Of a DNA stretch of 64,000 nt, positions 1 to 11,135 are shown in pieces. The notes beneath the pieces are model-generated. The model was not told the origin of the DNA. It saw only the letters and a list, made by a program, of their open reading frames with translations, and made no database searches. The position numbers and the translations under genes are program-made. How positions within the stretch are numbered: the first letter of the stretch is position 1; each line of letters begins with the position of its first letter. The stretch is from Pohlia nutans (taxonomy: Eukaryota > Streptophyta > Bryopsida > Bryales > Mniaceae), in assembly GCA_022496805.1 (NCBI GenBank), contig CM040093.1, positions 7,340,213 to 7,404,212 of the forward strand. The letters run 5' to 3'.

Positions 1-327
1 CCAAGTAGTATGCTTTGGAAGATGAGTCAAATAGAAAATCACAAGATGATAGACCTTGCTGTACACAAGGAAGCAACAGAAAGTTGCTGTAAAACACATG
101 GTAAGTGCTTGATAAGGAAAAACATGAGAAGTCACAGTGGTGACTCCTGCCCTCGTTCTTCACTTGCGAAGACTGACAGTCAGGGCTGGTGATGATCTCC
201 GAGGCTCCTGCTGCTGCTACCATCAAATGACTTTCCACCTCTGGAAACTGGAGTGAGAGGGATGAAACTCAACTCGATTTGTTCTCACCACAACAAGATG
301 ATGTTTGGTCTCCACATATATCCACAA

Positions 328-3300
328 TTAGAAGTTGGCTTCGTCAGGATCACCAGAATTCACTTCCCATTGACTGGTTGCAGGGTCCCACCTCGGATCA
401 CCAGACTCCCCACCTTCCATCTCTTTCCGCCTTTTCTTCGCCTGCCCGTGTCTTGATCTTCTCGGGGCTTCGTCCTCACTTTCACTTTCCTCCTCGTCTA
501 CATAGCTTGTAGAGCCACCAACATCAGCCAACTGTTGCCGTTGCCCTGCATCAGGATTGTATTGATTCGAGTGAGACAATGACCAATGAAAGTGGTCAAT
601 CAACACTAACAAAATAACCTCACTTCCAAACTTTGAAGAAAAGATACGATCTAATATCTGTCGAGCAAACTAACTATGAGAAAAAGGACTAAAAGCAACC
701 CTCAAGAAAGAAACACCCAAGCACACAAAAAAAATTCTAAATACAGTGGGTAAGGAATCCTCACCTGCATCAGCCTGTGAGCTTTCTTCATTAGCAGAGG
801 CAGAGGGATTTGACCGGCCTTTATTGCCCCCTGATCCTGATTTGCCACCTGATCCACCCCGTCTCCTTTTTGGCTGCTGTTCACCAGGACCACGAGCCCC
901 TCTTCCAGGAAAGGGAGGGCGGAAAGGCATGTTCATTGCCCGTGGAGGTCCACGACCCCCCATCGGACCAGGACCTGGGCCGCCCGGACCATTCAAGAAG
1001 GGTGGACGACCCTCTGGACCCATCATTGGTCCTGCCCCGTGAGGAGGTCCCATCATGCCCGGTCCATTTGGTCCCATCATGTGAGGAGGTGGTCTACCTG
1101 GGAAACCCATGGGTCCAGGGCCATCCATGTGGCCAAAGTTCAGGAACTCTGGACCTGCAAATCACGAATTCGTAAGCATAAAAACTAATCAATGAGAACT
1201 TCAATATTTACAAAGACGAGGAGACCGAAGAAAACTCACAATAGCACAACTGCACATGAAAATCAAAAGTCCTATTAATTGTGTACAAACGTAGGGACCC
1301 ATCCTGGTTGCAGAGCTGTCACGAACATGGTTCAAACCTTGTCACTAAACCCTGCCACCTTGCTCAATAACCCAAAGAAAAGAAAAATCACAATTCTTTT
1401 TATCCAGATATGTAAAACTAAGGTAAAACTTTAGGTCCTTCTGAATTAATAACCAATGTAACATTGAAGACCAAACGGAGTCGAATTTGGGTACGGTTCT
1501 TTACAAGAAACCTAACACGATCGAACTAAGAGTAAAGATGAGAAAACACTAACCTGCAAAATTAGGCCCTGGTCCACCAGGATGCCCAAATGGGAAACCT
1601 CGACCAGGTCCTGGAGGACCTCCGAAAGGGTCACCAGGTCCCATGAATCCATCCCCAGGTCCCATAAACCCAGCCCCAGGTCCCATGAACCCATCTCCAG
1701 GGCCCATGAACCCATCTCCAGGGCCCATGAATCCTTCTCCTGGACCCATGAACCCCTCTCCAGGGCCCATAAATCCTTCTCCAGGACCCATTCCAAATCT
1801 ATCAAAACCCATCCCAAAACCCTCGCCCCCCATTTCTGGATGGAAAGGCATACCTCTTCCTCCAGGACCATTCATCATCCCTCTTCCACCCCTACCCATA
1901 CCGTCAAATCCAGGGCCCTGAGGACCCCACATTCCCCGTCCTCGTCCCATTCCAGGTCCTCGACCACGACCACCAGGACCTACGATAACTGGAGACGTAG
2001 ATTGACTGTTTGAATCATCATCTTCACTGTCATCATCCTCAAGGTCTTCATCCTCGTTATCCTCAAAAGGTATAATACCTGTTTCTTGCTCAGGCTCCAG
2101 AGACCCCCTTGCTCTCTCATCTTCTCGCTTCTCCGCTGACTCTTTTGCAAGTATCTGCATTGTTACGACTACAATTAGCATCTCTTTCAACCAGAAATAT
2201 TAATCAGACCAACCGCTTACATACGGAACACCACTTTGATGTCGGACAAGAGCTGAGAGAAAGATAGGACGAATTTCCAGATGTACAACAATTCAATTCT
2301 AATACCATTATAATCTTCATTAATAAATTAATGATTATATAGTGCGTGCAAGTGTTCAGTAGAGAAGGTAAGCCTTACCATGAGCTCACTGTCAGGTTCC
2401 TGATACAACAAATGCACCAGTTGCTCTCCTATACTTGGTTCCAGCTCTTGGCAATCTCTACTGATCTGTAACCATACCAAGAAAACAAGAGAGCTCATCA
2501 AACACAAGTGTAAATGCAAAGTGTACGGATATAGTGCATGATATTTAAGCTCTTGCATAAATATGCCAAAACTGAACAAAACATGAACTTTAATGTACCT
2601 TCACAGGTAGATTATCATTGAGAGTGTTTCGCAAGTGCCGAGTCTTGTTGAACGAAAGCTCACACAGCTGCATAAAGACCCCGACATAAACAGCAAATGA
2701 TTACTCCACTGACAATCTCCAATGAAGCCAGTCTCCACAGTAATACAAAGAGTACAGCCTAGAGAAACCAGGAGTTGTGAAACATGTACTTAGACAAGTA
2801 TACCGTGGAATCAGAAAACACTGCCAGAAATGCATTTCTGCTCTTTAAGAAGAAGAGCAAATACAACTACCAGAACATGCTTTACATCAACAAAAATGAC
2901 AATCGTTGACGTAAAGAGGTAGACTTTCCAATCGTCAAGAACGAGGCAGGTCTGGAACGTTTAAAGAATATCTATCACCACCTAGACTATGTCATTTGGG
3001 ACAACAATCATGCCTAAAATCAACACTGTTCAAACTTGGTGATGTTCTATTAGTGATAGTCCCTCCCTGAATTTCTCAGTTGGTGGGATAGCAACTGCCC
3101 CTGTGGGATAGCAAGTGCCCTTAAGGCATCAAGACAGGAGTCCAGAGGGTCGAGCAATCACACCTCCCAATCAATGAAACTGGGATCCTCCAATGCATGC
3201 TCCAAAGCTCTAGGATTCCTGCCTTGATGCCAGACATCACGACTGCAAGCATACATGCAATGAATCTCAGGTGCATTTTGAGTAGATGGATGAGCTATCA

Positions 3301-5982
3301 CAACGAGTCGATAGATGGAGAGAGACCTTGTAATTATCAGTGGATTGACCAGTACCAGAGGTACACGAGTAAATATCTTAAGTATATCAATCAAATCCTA
3401 AACAAAAAACCAACCTTGAGCCACTTTAAGTGAAAATTGCGACCATAATGAGCAGTGCCGTGGGCGTACTTCCAGACCCCTCCACCCACAACGCCTCCTA
3501 TCTTGGACATCATCCGGGCACAACCCTGTAATGTAACAGTAGAAACAAGATGAGTGATGGACTAAAAAAAATCTCAATCAATCTAGGCAAGATTTTTGAA
3601 ATTTACTGCGTGGAAAACAGGAAGGATTATGCACACAATCAATTGACTGATGCAGGCCATAATGATCACTATACAAGCAATTTCCTATAAAACAAAAGAA
3701 CAAAAATTCAATTTGGCATAATTGCAGTCTTGAAAGGACAATCTCACCTGAAAATGTCGAGTTTCGTTGACTGAAAATACCAGTACAACATGTTCACATG
3801 TATCAAAGGCTTCGTTAAGTTTGCCCTCATTATTGCGATGTGTGGCCCAGAGTCCCCGCTCCACTGATAGTTCCAAGTTTTCTTTATTACTACTCTTTAC
3901 GATAAAGTATCTGCAAAATTTAAAGACAAGACTTCTCAGTCTTTGATCTAAAAGGCATCCTTCCTCATCATCATCAAAGCCAACAGCGTGCTTCAGAAAG
4001 GTAAAAAGACATTTAATTGATACTGAATATGAGAATAAAATCTGCAGCTACTACGTACACCGCACATAAAAATGTGAAGACGTTGCTAAAAGACATTGAT
4101 GCTGATTGCTGATTGATCTGTATCTAAAGCACTTGTACATTCCAGACGTTATCTTTTCCGATCAGACTAATCTAGAGCAGAACTTGTACATTCCAGACGT
4201 TTATATTTCCTGGTCAATCTATTCTGTCACAGTTTTTCATCATACCTTTAAACGAATTTTTCCACATGATTTTGATAGCCTTTCTGAGTATGTGTAAAAC
4301 TAACGGATATCTTTTCTTCTCATTTGGGTAGGTGTACTTGGCAAACATCCGGTTGCGTAGAGTGGAAACAGACATTCTCATCACTGTTTATGAGCCTCTT
4401 GCTATCAGGTAAAGATCTTGAGGAAGCCTTTATACTCCTTGAACAGTAGTTTCTTAAGAGCCGTGGCAAATTATTACGGAACTTCCAAAGGTGATGGAAA
4501 ACACCAACCTCTCTGAACTCGCTTCTAAATGGAAGGAGAAAGTAGACAGAAAACGAAGCTGCAAGGATCGAGTTAGACCTTCAAGACTTTGCAAACCCTA
4601 GAGAGAGGCGCGTAGATCTAATGCAGCTCACCTACATAACCCATGCGGTATGGGTGCGGCGTTCGATGGAAAGGGAGCAGGATTTACAGGCCCGTTTGCC
4701 ATCGCTTGCGCCGGAGGTAACTGAGGTGTCACTTGCAGTGCAGGAGGTCGAGCGGAACGAGGCGGTGGTACCTCCTCAGCGTTTGTGGCCCTGCCTCCCG
4801 TTTGACCACCCTCCACATTTCGAGCAGAAGGATATTTGCCATGATGCCCCGTCGTGGTTCCATTCGTATTCGGAGCATAGACCCGGTGCGAAATCTTTTG
4901 TAGGTTCTGATCCACAGATGGTGGAGGGCCGGGCAATTTTTGGTGACGATATCGACAGTCAGGTCCATTTGGACAAAACCCTAACTTATACCTAATACAC
5001 GAAACCGAACAACAATAAGTGAAATGCACATTCACTTCTTTCCTTCCAATTCAACAGTTCGTAACCAGAGATCACAAACACTTAACCCCTAAAAGGACCA
5101 AGGATTCATGGTTTTAAATGACAAATTCAACCAATCATAGTACGGAAAATATACTTCAAATGGGACTAAATTTATACCACCGAAATTAGTGAACAATGTT
5201 GCATCTGGTGGTCAAAAAATAAATAAATTTGAACAAAAGAAGTCTACATAGGACCTACTCAAAACTGCTAAAAGAAATATGAGGCCTGATTCGGGCTTCT
5301 GGTCCTCTAGGGGTTAATGACACAGACAGGAAGCAGACTAGACTTTCATTCACACATTACTGTAGAAACACTCACGATGAGCAAAGTCTCCAGAACATGT
5401 AAACACAAAACAACAGAGACCTCACAAAAGCCAACCTAAACTCACTTATGAAACTCAAAACCCTAACTAGAAGTTTCCTCCAGTAGCGTGCTCTAATGCG
5501 ACGAAGAAAGAATCCTCACCACCCTAAAACATCCCTAAGAAGAGAACGCACTCAGGAAAACAGGATCATTTAGGGCTAGCCCGAACCAGAGGAAGAAGAA
5601 AGACTTACATATTACACTCTTTGATGTCTTCATTAGTGTGCTTGTAAATGCAATCCGGCTCCCGACACTCTCCAAACTTGGCAAAGAACCGACACACAGG
5701 CATCCGCGCCTTATCAAATTGGTGCAAGAACCCGCAGGCGTCTCCTTTCATACACAAACCTCGCAACCAGTGGCGACACACGGTTTGCCTGTAATTCTTT
5801 CGCGCTTGCTGGTTCTTCGGCACAGCGAGCGACGACGGAGCTTGCACATTATTAACATTATTCACTGTCGCGGTTTGCGGCGCAGCGCCCCCAGCGGCCC
5901 CCTGCGGAGGTCCTCCCGCCGCTACAGCCGCCTCCAAGCCTCCCTCAAAATCAAAACTCAAACCTCCATCGGCGTCCTCCAT
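328..5982 (-). CDS. CPSF30: CPSF30 long form: three CCCH zinc fingers plus YTH domain
   Basis: Subunit of the nuclear cleavage and polyadenylation specificity factor that binds the poly(A) signal; the plant long form also carries a YTH m6A-reading domain. Nine coding exons join in phase: 5982-5609, 4991-4632, 3910-3748, 3525-3415, 2667-2599, 2465-2379, 2154-1554, 1154-765, 545-328, giving 790 aa (Arabidopsis long form about 630). The N-terminus MEDADGGLSFDFEGGL is nearly identical to the plant protein. CCCH fingers span residues 69-87, 97-115 and 123-141. YTH runs about 245-390, starting RYFIVKSSNKENLELS, with candidate cage tryptophans W266 and W317. An acidic patch, a Gly/Pro/Met-rich region with a heptad-like GFMGPGE/D repeat and a basic tail (APRRSRHG) follow. 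Extra length comes mainly from the Gly/Pro region. In Arabidopsis a short form ends by polyadenylation in intron 2; the matching intron here is 3911-4631. Confidence 0.95.
1620..1795 (-). repeat. In-frame repeat coding GFMGPGE/D in CPSF30 exon 7
   Basis: About eight copies of a 21-bp unit encode G-F-M-G-P-G-(E/D/A). The reading frame is kept. The repeat also opens long reverse-strand reading frames that are not genes. Confidence 0.9.
5082..5317. mobile_element. 236-bp TIR element flanked by TTAA, in CPSF30 intron 1
   Basis: Left end TTAACCCCTAAAAGGACCA, right end TGGTCCTCTAGGGGTTAA without the first T (ggtcctctaggggttaa). Same family as 18874-19111, in opposite orientation. TTAA on both sides with CCC/GGG-starting TIRs suggests a piggyBac-type target duplication. 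No coding capacity. Confidence 0.75.
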
Positions 5983-6405
5983 GATGCCGCAATCAACCAG
6001 ACATTCGCACCTCTGTTGCCAAGGGTTAGCTCTACGGTTTTTGATGAAGAAAAGCTGGTCGGAATGAGAAACTTGCGCTCTGTCTGAAAAGATAAGAGAA
6101 GCGACGAATTACTGTGAAAGCTGAAACACAAGTGTTGTTTCCGAGGGTTAGCAGGTGCAAATCTCGACCGTTTTCGATGAAGAAAAGCTCGTTGGAAGAC
6201 GAGAAGAACGGGAAGCGGCACACAAGGTGTAAACAGAGAATGCGAAGAAGTTTACGAAAACATAAACAAAAGTGGAGTGGTGCAAATTTCGTGTGCAGGT
6301 CGCGTTGTGAGTAGCGCCCACGGCTGCGCAGGAGCAGACACCGAAGGAGCGAAGCAGCGTCCTCGATGAATGAATAAGTGGAATTATCATCCGTTCGTGT
6401 TTCAT
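5983..6405 (-). promoter_or_regulatory. 5' UTR/promoter of CPSF30 with a local duplication
   Basis: The stretch upstream of the ATG at 5982 contains a degenerate tandem duplication: around 6015-6075 and 6135-6200 both read agggttag...gatgaagaaaagct. No clear TATA box was found. Confidence 0.4.
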
Positions 6406-6484
6406 GTCGCCTTCACTCGGGGTTTCGTGTGAATACCGTCGGTAACTTACGATTATCTTCGCTTCGAAGAAGAACTCCGGTCCT

Positions 6485-6802
6485 CATAACATTCAGTAGC
6501 CTCTGTGACTACTGCCTTCTCCCAACAGAATGATGTGGAATATCCCACATCATTTCATCCCCAATGAAATGATGTGGGATATTCCACATCACATCAATAG
6601 CTATGGGGGCAGATGGCATTAAACAAGAGCAATCAACCATGGTGAATAGTAATCAAAAGCACTCACTCAATCACAATTCAACAGTGTTTTGTAATTGTTT
6701 ATTTGATTCAATAGTGCATTCAATTACAAATCACTGGTCACTCCATATATAAAGGTGGATGAAACTAAAAGGCACCCTCTTGGAAGGTTACTAGATGTTA
6801 TG
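6485..6802. mobile_element. MITE, CATAACATTCAGTAG terminal repeats, copy 1
   Basis: Ends CATAACATTCAGTAGCCT and (inverted) AGGTTACTAGATGTTATG. Inside, 6527-6590, is a strong palindrome with arms tgatgtggaatatcccacat / atgtgggatattccacatca. A second copy lies at 51416-51776. No clear target duplication seen. Confidence 0.7.
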
Positions 6803-6918
6803 CTCTAGTACAGAGGCCTGCATGAATAAAGTGTTTGTTCGTCCTACCCGTGATACTTATGCCCACATGGCATAGGATCAGTGGTTAGGACTACTCGCCT
6901 CTCTCAAGGTTAGACACT

Positions 6919-7320
6919 AAGGTTGGATGTCCTAAAACCACCAACTTGAGAAATATGGCCTCATTTTAACAAGGTTATTTATGAGAATTGTTTTTCGGTC
7001 ATTTGGAAGAAGATTCCTCACAGAATGCACAAATTTTCGCAATTTAATTCCCAATATTCAAATTGATACAAATTTTCGAGGTGAAAAGAACTTCGTGATC
7101 CAAATCAGACCTCTAGATTTCCCCATGTTCACACCATGTGGTACTAATTTTCACTCATAATGATACCCAAAACCACCAATTACTTCTTCGCAATGTTTGG
7201 CATGTCATTGGTTTACTTGAATAGTGAAATTGGTGGTTTTGAGTCTCAATTGTGGTAGCCCCAAGAAAACTCTACATGTCATAATTGGGGGAGGTGGTGG
7301 TTTTAGGACATCCAACCTTA
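6919..7320. mobile_element. MITE, AAGGTTGGATGTCCTAAAAC terminal repeats, copy 1
   Basis: About 400 bp, bounded by aaggttggatgtcctaaaac and its near-complement ttttaggacatccaacctt, with TA next to each end, consistent with a TA target duplication. An inverted copy lies at 27942-28345. Confidence 0.7.
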
Positions 7321-7392
7321 TATGAGTTCACCTTCGAATCTCAAGTATTTGTTAGGGATCAAAGGAATCGCAGAGCATTTTCTTGGAGAAGC

Positions 7393-7978
7393 TTAACCCC
7401 TAAAGATCACAAGGTGTCTCTAGAATTGACAATTTGAGAAAAACTGTTATAAAGTATTGTTTGGAGGAATAATTTGGAATTGATATACAAATGAAAGTTA
7501 TAGATTTTGAATTTTAGATTCCATCTGTATGGTTAGATTCACCATTGTTATCATCAATATAATATTATGAAAATTGAAAGTAAAAATTAAAAATTCCTTC
7601 TAAATTTGATTACAAAAAAATTATTCATAATTTTTGAGTAAAAAATGTTGAATCGGATTTGAAATGAGATATTGTTAACATGGTGATTTTTTGAAATTTT
7701 TGTGTTCCTTAAATCTATGACCTCATTTTTGCATGACCACTTTTGAACTAAAGTCAATGCAATTTTGGCTTCGTCAAAATTTCACTTACTTATACGTTTG
7801 TAATTTTAAAGAAGTATGAACTTCAACGACACCAAATCCAATTGTTGAATAGAATAATAACTTGATGAAGTATCTCTAAAAAAATGTTTCATAGTGAAGA
7901 GGTTCGTGAAGAAGGAGATATGGATGAAAACAATCATCTATCAACCCAACAGGGGTCGGTTGGGTTTTTAAGGGTTAA
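7393..7978. mobile_element. 586-bp TIR element flanked by TTAA
   Basis: Left end TTAACCCCTAAAGATCAC, right end TTTTTAAGGGTTAA. AT-rich, no open frame of interest. Related (inverted) sequence at 26170-26679 and 41443-42016, sharing words such as catttttgcatgaccacttt. Confidence 0.7.
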
Positions 7979-10900
7979 CCTATTAGTGCTCAAGTCACCA
8001 CTTTGTGGTTTATAACGTGTCGAAAACGTGAATAACGGAAAATCCGTGAAGAATTGGATTTTGAATCGTAAAGTTCAGATTTTGAGACTTATAATTAACA
8101 TCTTCAAAAAAAAGAAAAATTCAATTTGGAGTTGTGCATCTATCAAAATACCTATTAACAAAATATGGAAATACTGCAAATACTTGAAAATACAATAAAT
8201 ACTTACAAATACAACACATGTACTATGCAGTATTTCATGTGTTTGGATGTTTGTTATCTTGTTTTATTTTTTTGTATTGTGTTCTCTAGTTCATGTTTCA
8301 TTAGTGTATGTATTCCGATCTTGATCCATGTACCAACTCTTTCATATTTTAACAAATAAATTTTTGTCCTAGACCATACATGGATAAGTCACTCTCACTT
8401 ATAAAATTCACAATAATTATGTGTGAGTCTGTTCTCAACATGAAAGATTGCAACAAAGAGGTGTTGACATAGGTCATTGTTGAACATCTTTATTTTCATT
8501 TTAGAAAATTTAACCCAAATTCTATTTAACTTTGAAGTCACACATCATAAAAAATCCACACTACTAGAAGTGCATGACAGATGAGAAAACGAAATTTACT
8601 CCTGTACATCACGAAGAAGATGCATGGTCGGACGTTTAAGAGTTTTGTTGAAAAATAACCTTAGTATTTTGAAAACTTTCTCAACAGACAATTTATTGCA
8701 CAAAATGGTGTTTTCTTTTATTTTCTTATATGCAACATGAGAGTATCTACGACAAGCTCATTCAAAGATGTAAACATAATGATTTATAACCTTAGTGTCT
8801 TGGTTTAATTAATCATGAATGTTCACATTTCAATGGACTAAGAATGATTCATGCAATAATATGAATCATAAAATCAAATTATATTTTAAACGGGGTATAA
8901 GAAAATGGTCTCATATGGGTACCTGGAAAAGCCCTTCTAACTCTTAAATCAACCCCTATAGCAATTTTTAATGACTCCCTTTTCAAAAAATAAAATAAAT
9001 AAATCGACTAGATGTGGTTTTAATTTCTTACACTCACGAAGTACAAAAAATAAAAATAAAAAATGAAAAATAAAATAAAATAAAAAAATAAAAAAGGTGA
9101 AAATTGAAGAGAAAGTATTTTCAAATCTAGCATAACACTAATTTCATATCTGGCGTTTTAGATCTGGCATAACATTGTCCCGAACAAAAATTGTTCGGAC
9201 AAATTTTTTCTGGGGTTATTGCACTACCCCGGATCCCTTCCAACATAACATATAAGCTTCTCCCTTTAGAAATACCACACTTGATCTTAGTGAAAAGGAC
9301 AAGAAAGATGTGCTTCTTCCCTCAAACCCACAACGCTATATATCCTCACTATGTGAATGGCACAAACCTTATGGAATAACTCCACTCAACTTTACTTTTG
9401 TCGTGTGATACTAGCATGCACGACAATGTTTCGGATCTGTCGTAACACTAATTTCAAACTTGACATTTCAAATCTGGCGTAACACTTAGTTCAGATCTCA
9501 CATAACACTGTCATGGGCAGAAATTGTTTGGACAAAAAATTTCCTGGAGTTATTGTGTTGTGTTTATCCCGCTACCGTTTGAGGCTAGATGGGGTAAACT
9601 GTAGGAATAGGCGTGGCCAAAAACAGGCCCCGGAATTCATGGCAACATGATATTTAAGCTTCTCCCATTTTCTCTAACTTTAGCTGGGTGAAGCTACGAG
9701 AGTTGAAGAGTTGAGTTATTTTATTAGCAAATTCTCTACAATATTGCTACAATGTAAAGGGAGTGGTCCAGCAAGGGCTGAAGAATGTTATGAAGAATCT
9801 CTACATAATTATTTTAAAAGCATGAGCAATGTGTTATAACGTGAACTTTATCATAAATATAAGTAATTGCATCCCTTCTTGCTCTGAATAATATTTATTA
9901 CCTCTCCTATATATATATTTCAAATATTTTATCTTATTCATGTGCAAATTGAAATGTAGATGCTTTTAGATGACAGAAATTGAAAATTGTGACATTTTCA
10001 AACTTTCACTAGAAATGCAAGATTCAAGGAGGCTTTATTTTTTCATGAAAAATAGGAGAAGTTCTATTCCTACCGTTGACCGTTGATCATAATTTCGGTT
10101 TCATACCCTATAAAGAATAAAAATAAAATTAATAAAAGAAAAATAAAATTGAGCCAACATTGAACCCACTATTGAATATTGTAATTTCCCACCATTTTGG
10201 CCTCTTTCATTTAAATTCTCATGAAGAAGCTAATACCTTACCTCATTCCTACATAAGAGGAATGAGTGTACCCTTTAACCCCTACCGTAGCTTCCTAGGA
10301 ACTTGGTCAGAAAATAAATAATTATATGGGTGCTTAAATTTATGGGAAATTACTGACCTAGCTTGTCCAATTTTTAAAAAAGAATTAAAAGGCCAATAGT
10401 TTAAATATTATCTTTTAATGTGTTACTGTCCAATTTTAATATATTATTTTTCATGTTGCCTAACTATTTTTTGCACTTTAATTAATTATTAGACAAAAAG
10501 TTGCCCAAGCTGCTAGGAAGCTACAATAACAAAAAAGGGTGTTGCTTTTAACACTTTTTTCCAAAAACTTAACATGAAAGTGTTGAAAAAATGGTTTTTT
10601 TTTTTTTGGCAGTGTAGTAACACACCATGTATGCAATGGAGGGTGGTCCCTCTAGATTTAAACCACTGTGGTAGTCTTGTACCAATGTCCCTTTGCCCGG
10701 TGGGCATTGGCTCATTGTCAAGACGAACATACACTTTATTCACGCCGGCCTCTAGAGAGAGGACCGGAGTTTCTATCTATCTAAACCACTGTGATTGTGC
10801 CACGACATTGGAGTCTCACTCCAAGAAGCCAGATAAAAAAAACTTGTTACAAAGAATGATGAACAAAGACACAAAAAAATTGCCAAAAAAAAAGTATAAA

Positions 10901-11135
10901 AGTTTTTAATTGATTTTCTTTTTTTGGAGCAACTCCTCTTTTGCAACATTCAAAACAAAAATGCATTTATAAACTGATTGCTGATATCCTGCTGACATTA
11001 AAATCACAAGCACTGATAATATATAACATCCTGGTTAGAATCTATGAAATGTGCTGTCTGTTTATCTACAAGCACCGTGCCACAGAAAGCTGGTTACTAT
11101 GCCTTCATTTTGTAGGAGCACTCAAGCGATCCTGG
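7979..11135. other. AT-rich intergenic DNA without a supported gene
   Basis: No open frame looks coding. It holds a truncated relative of the TTAA element family near 8560-8650 (gtgcatgacagatgag), an A-rich run at 9040-9095, a degenerate direct repeat at 9130-9250 and 9430-9560 (gcataacact..., ttgttcggacaaa), and a SINE-like repeat at 10610-10790. The last 200 bp probably contain the 3' UTR of the transporter gene. Confidence 0.6.
10610..10790 (+). repeat. Dispersed SINE-like repeat, copy 1
   Basis: Shares cactttattc...ccggcct and the end ggaccggagtttctatctat with 45050-45165. The tctatctatct tail and lack of TIRs look like a short retroposon, but no clear tRNA-type A or B box was found. Confidence 0.45.

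Noticed and set aside
670..1128. Opposite-strand and frame-shifted Pro/Gly-rich open frames over 0.7-2.0 kb
   Set aside because: Shadows of the Gly/Pro-rich exons of CPSF30 (GGN/CCN codons rarely give stops).
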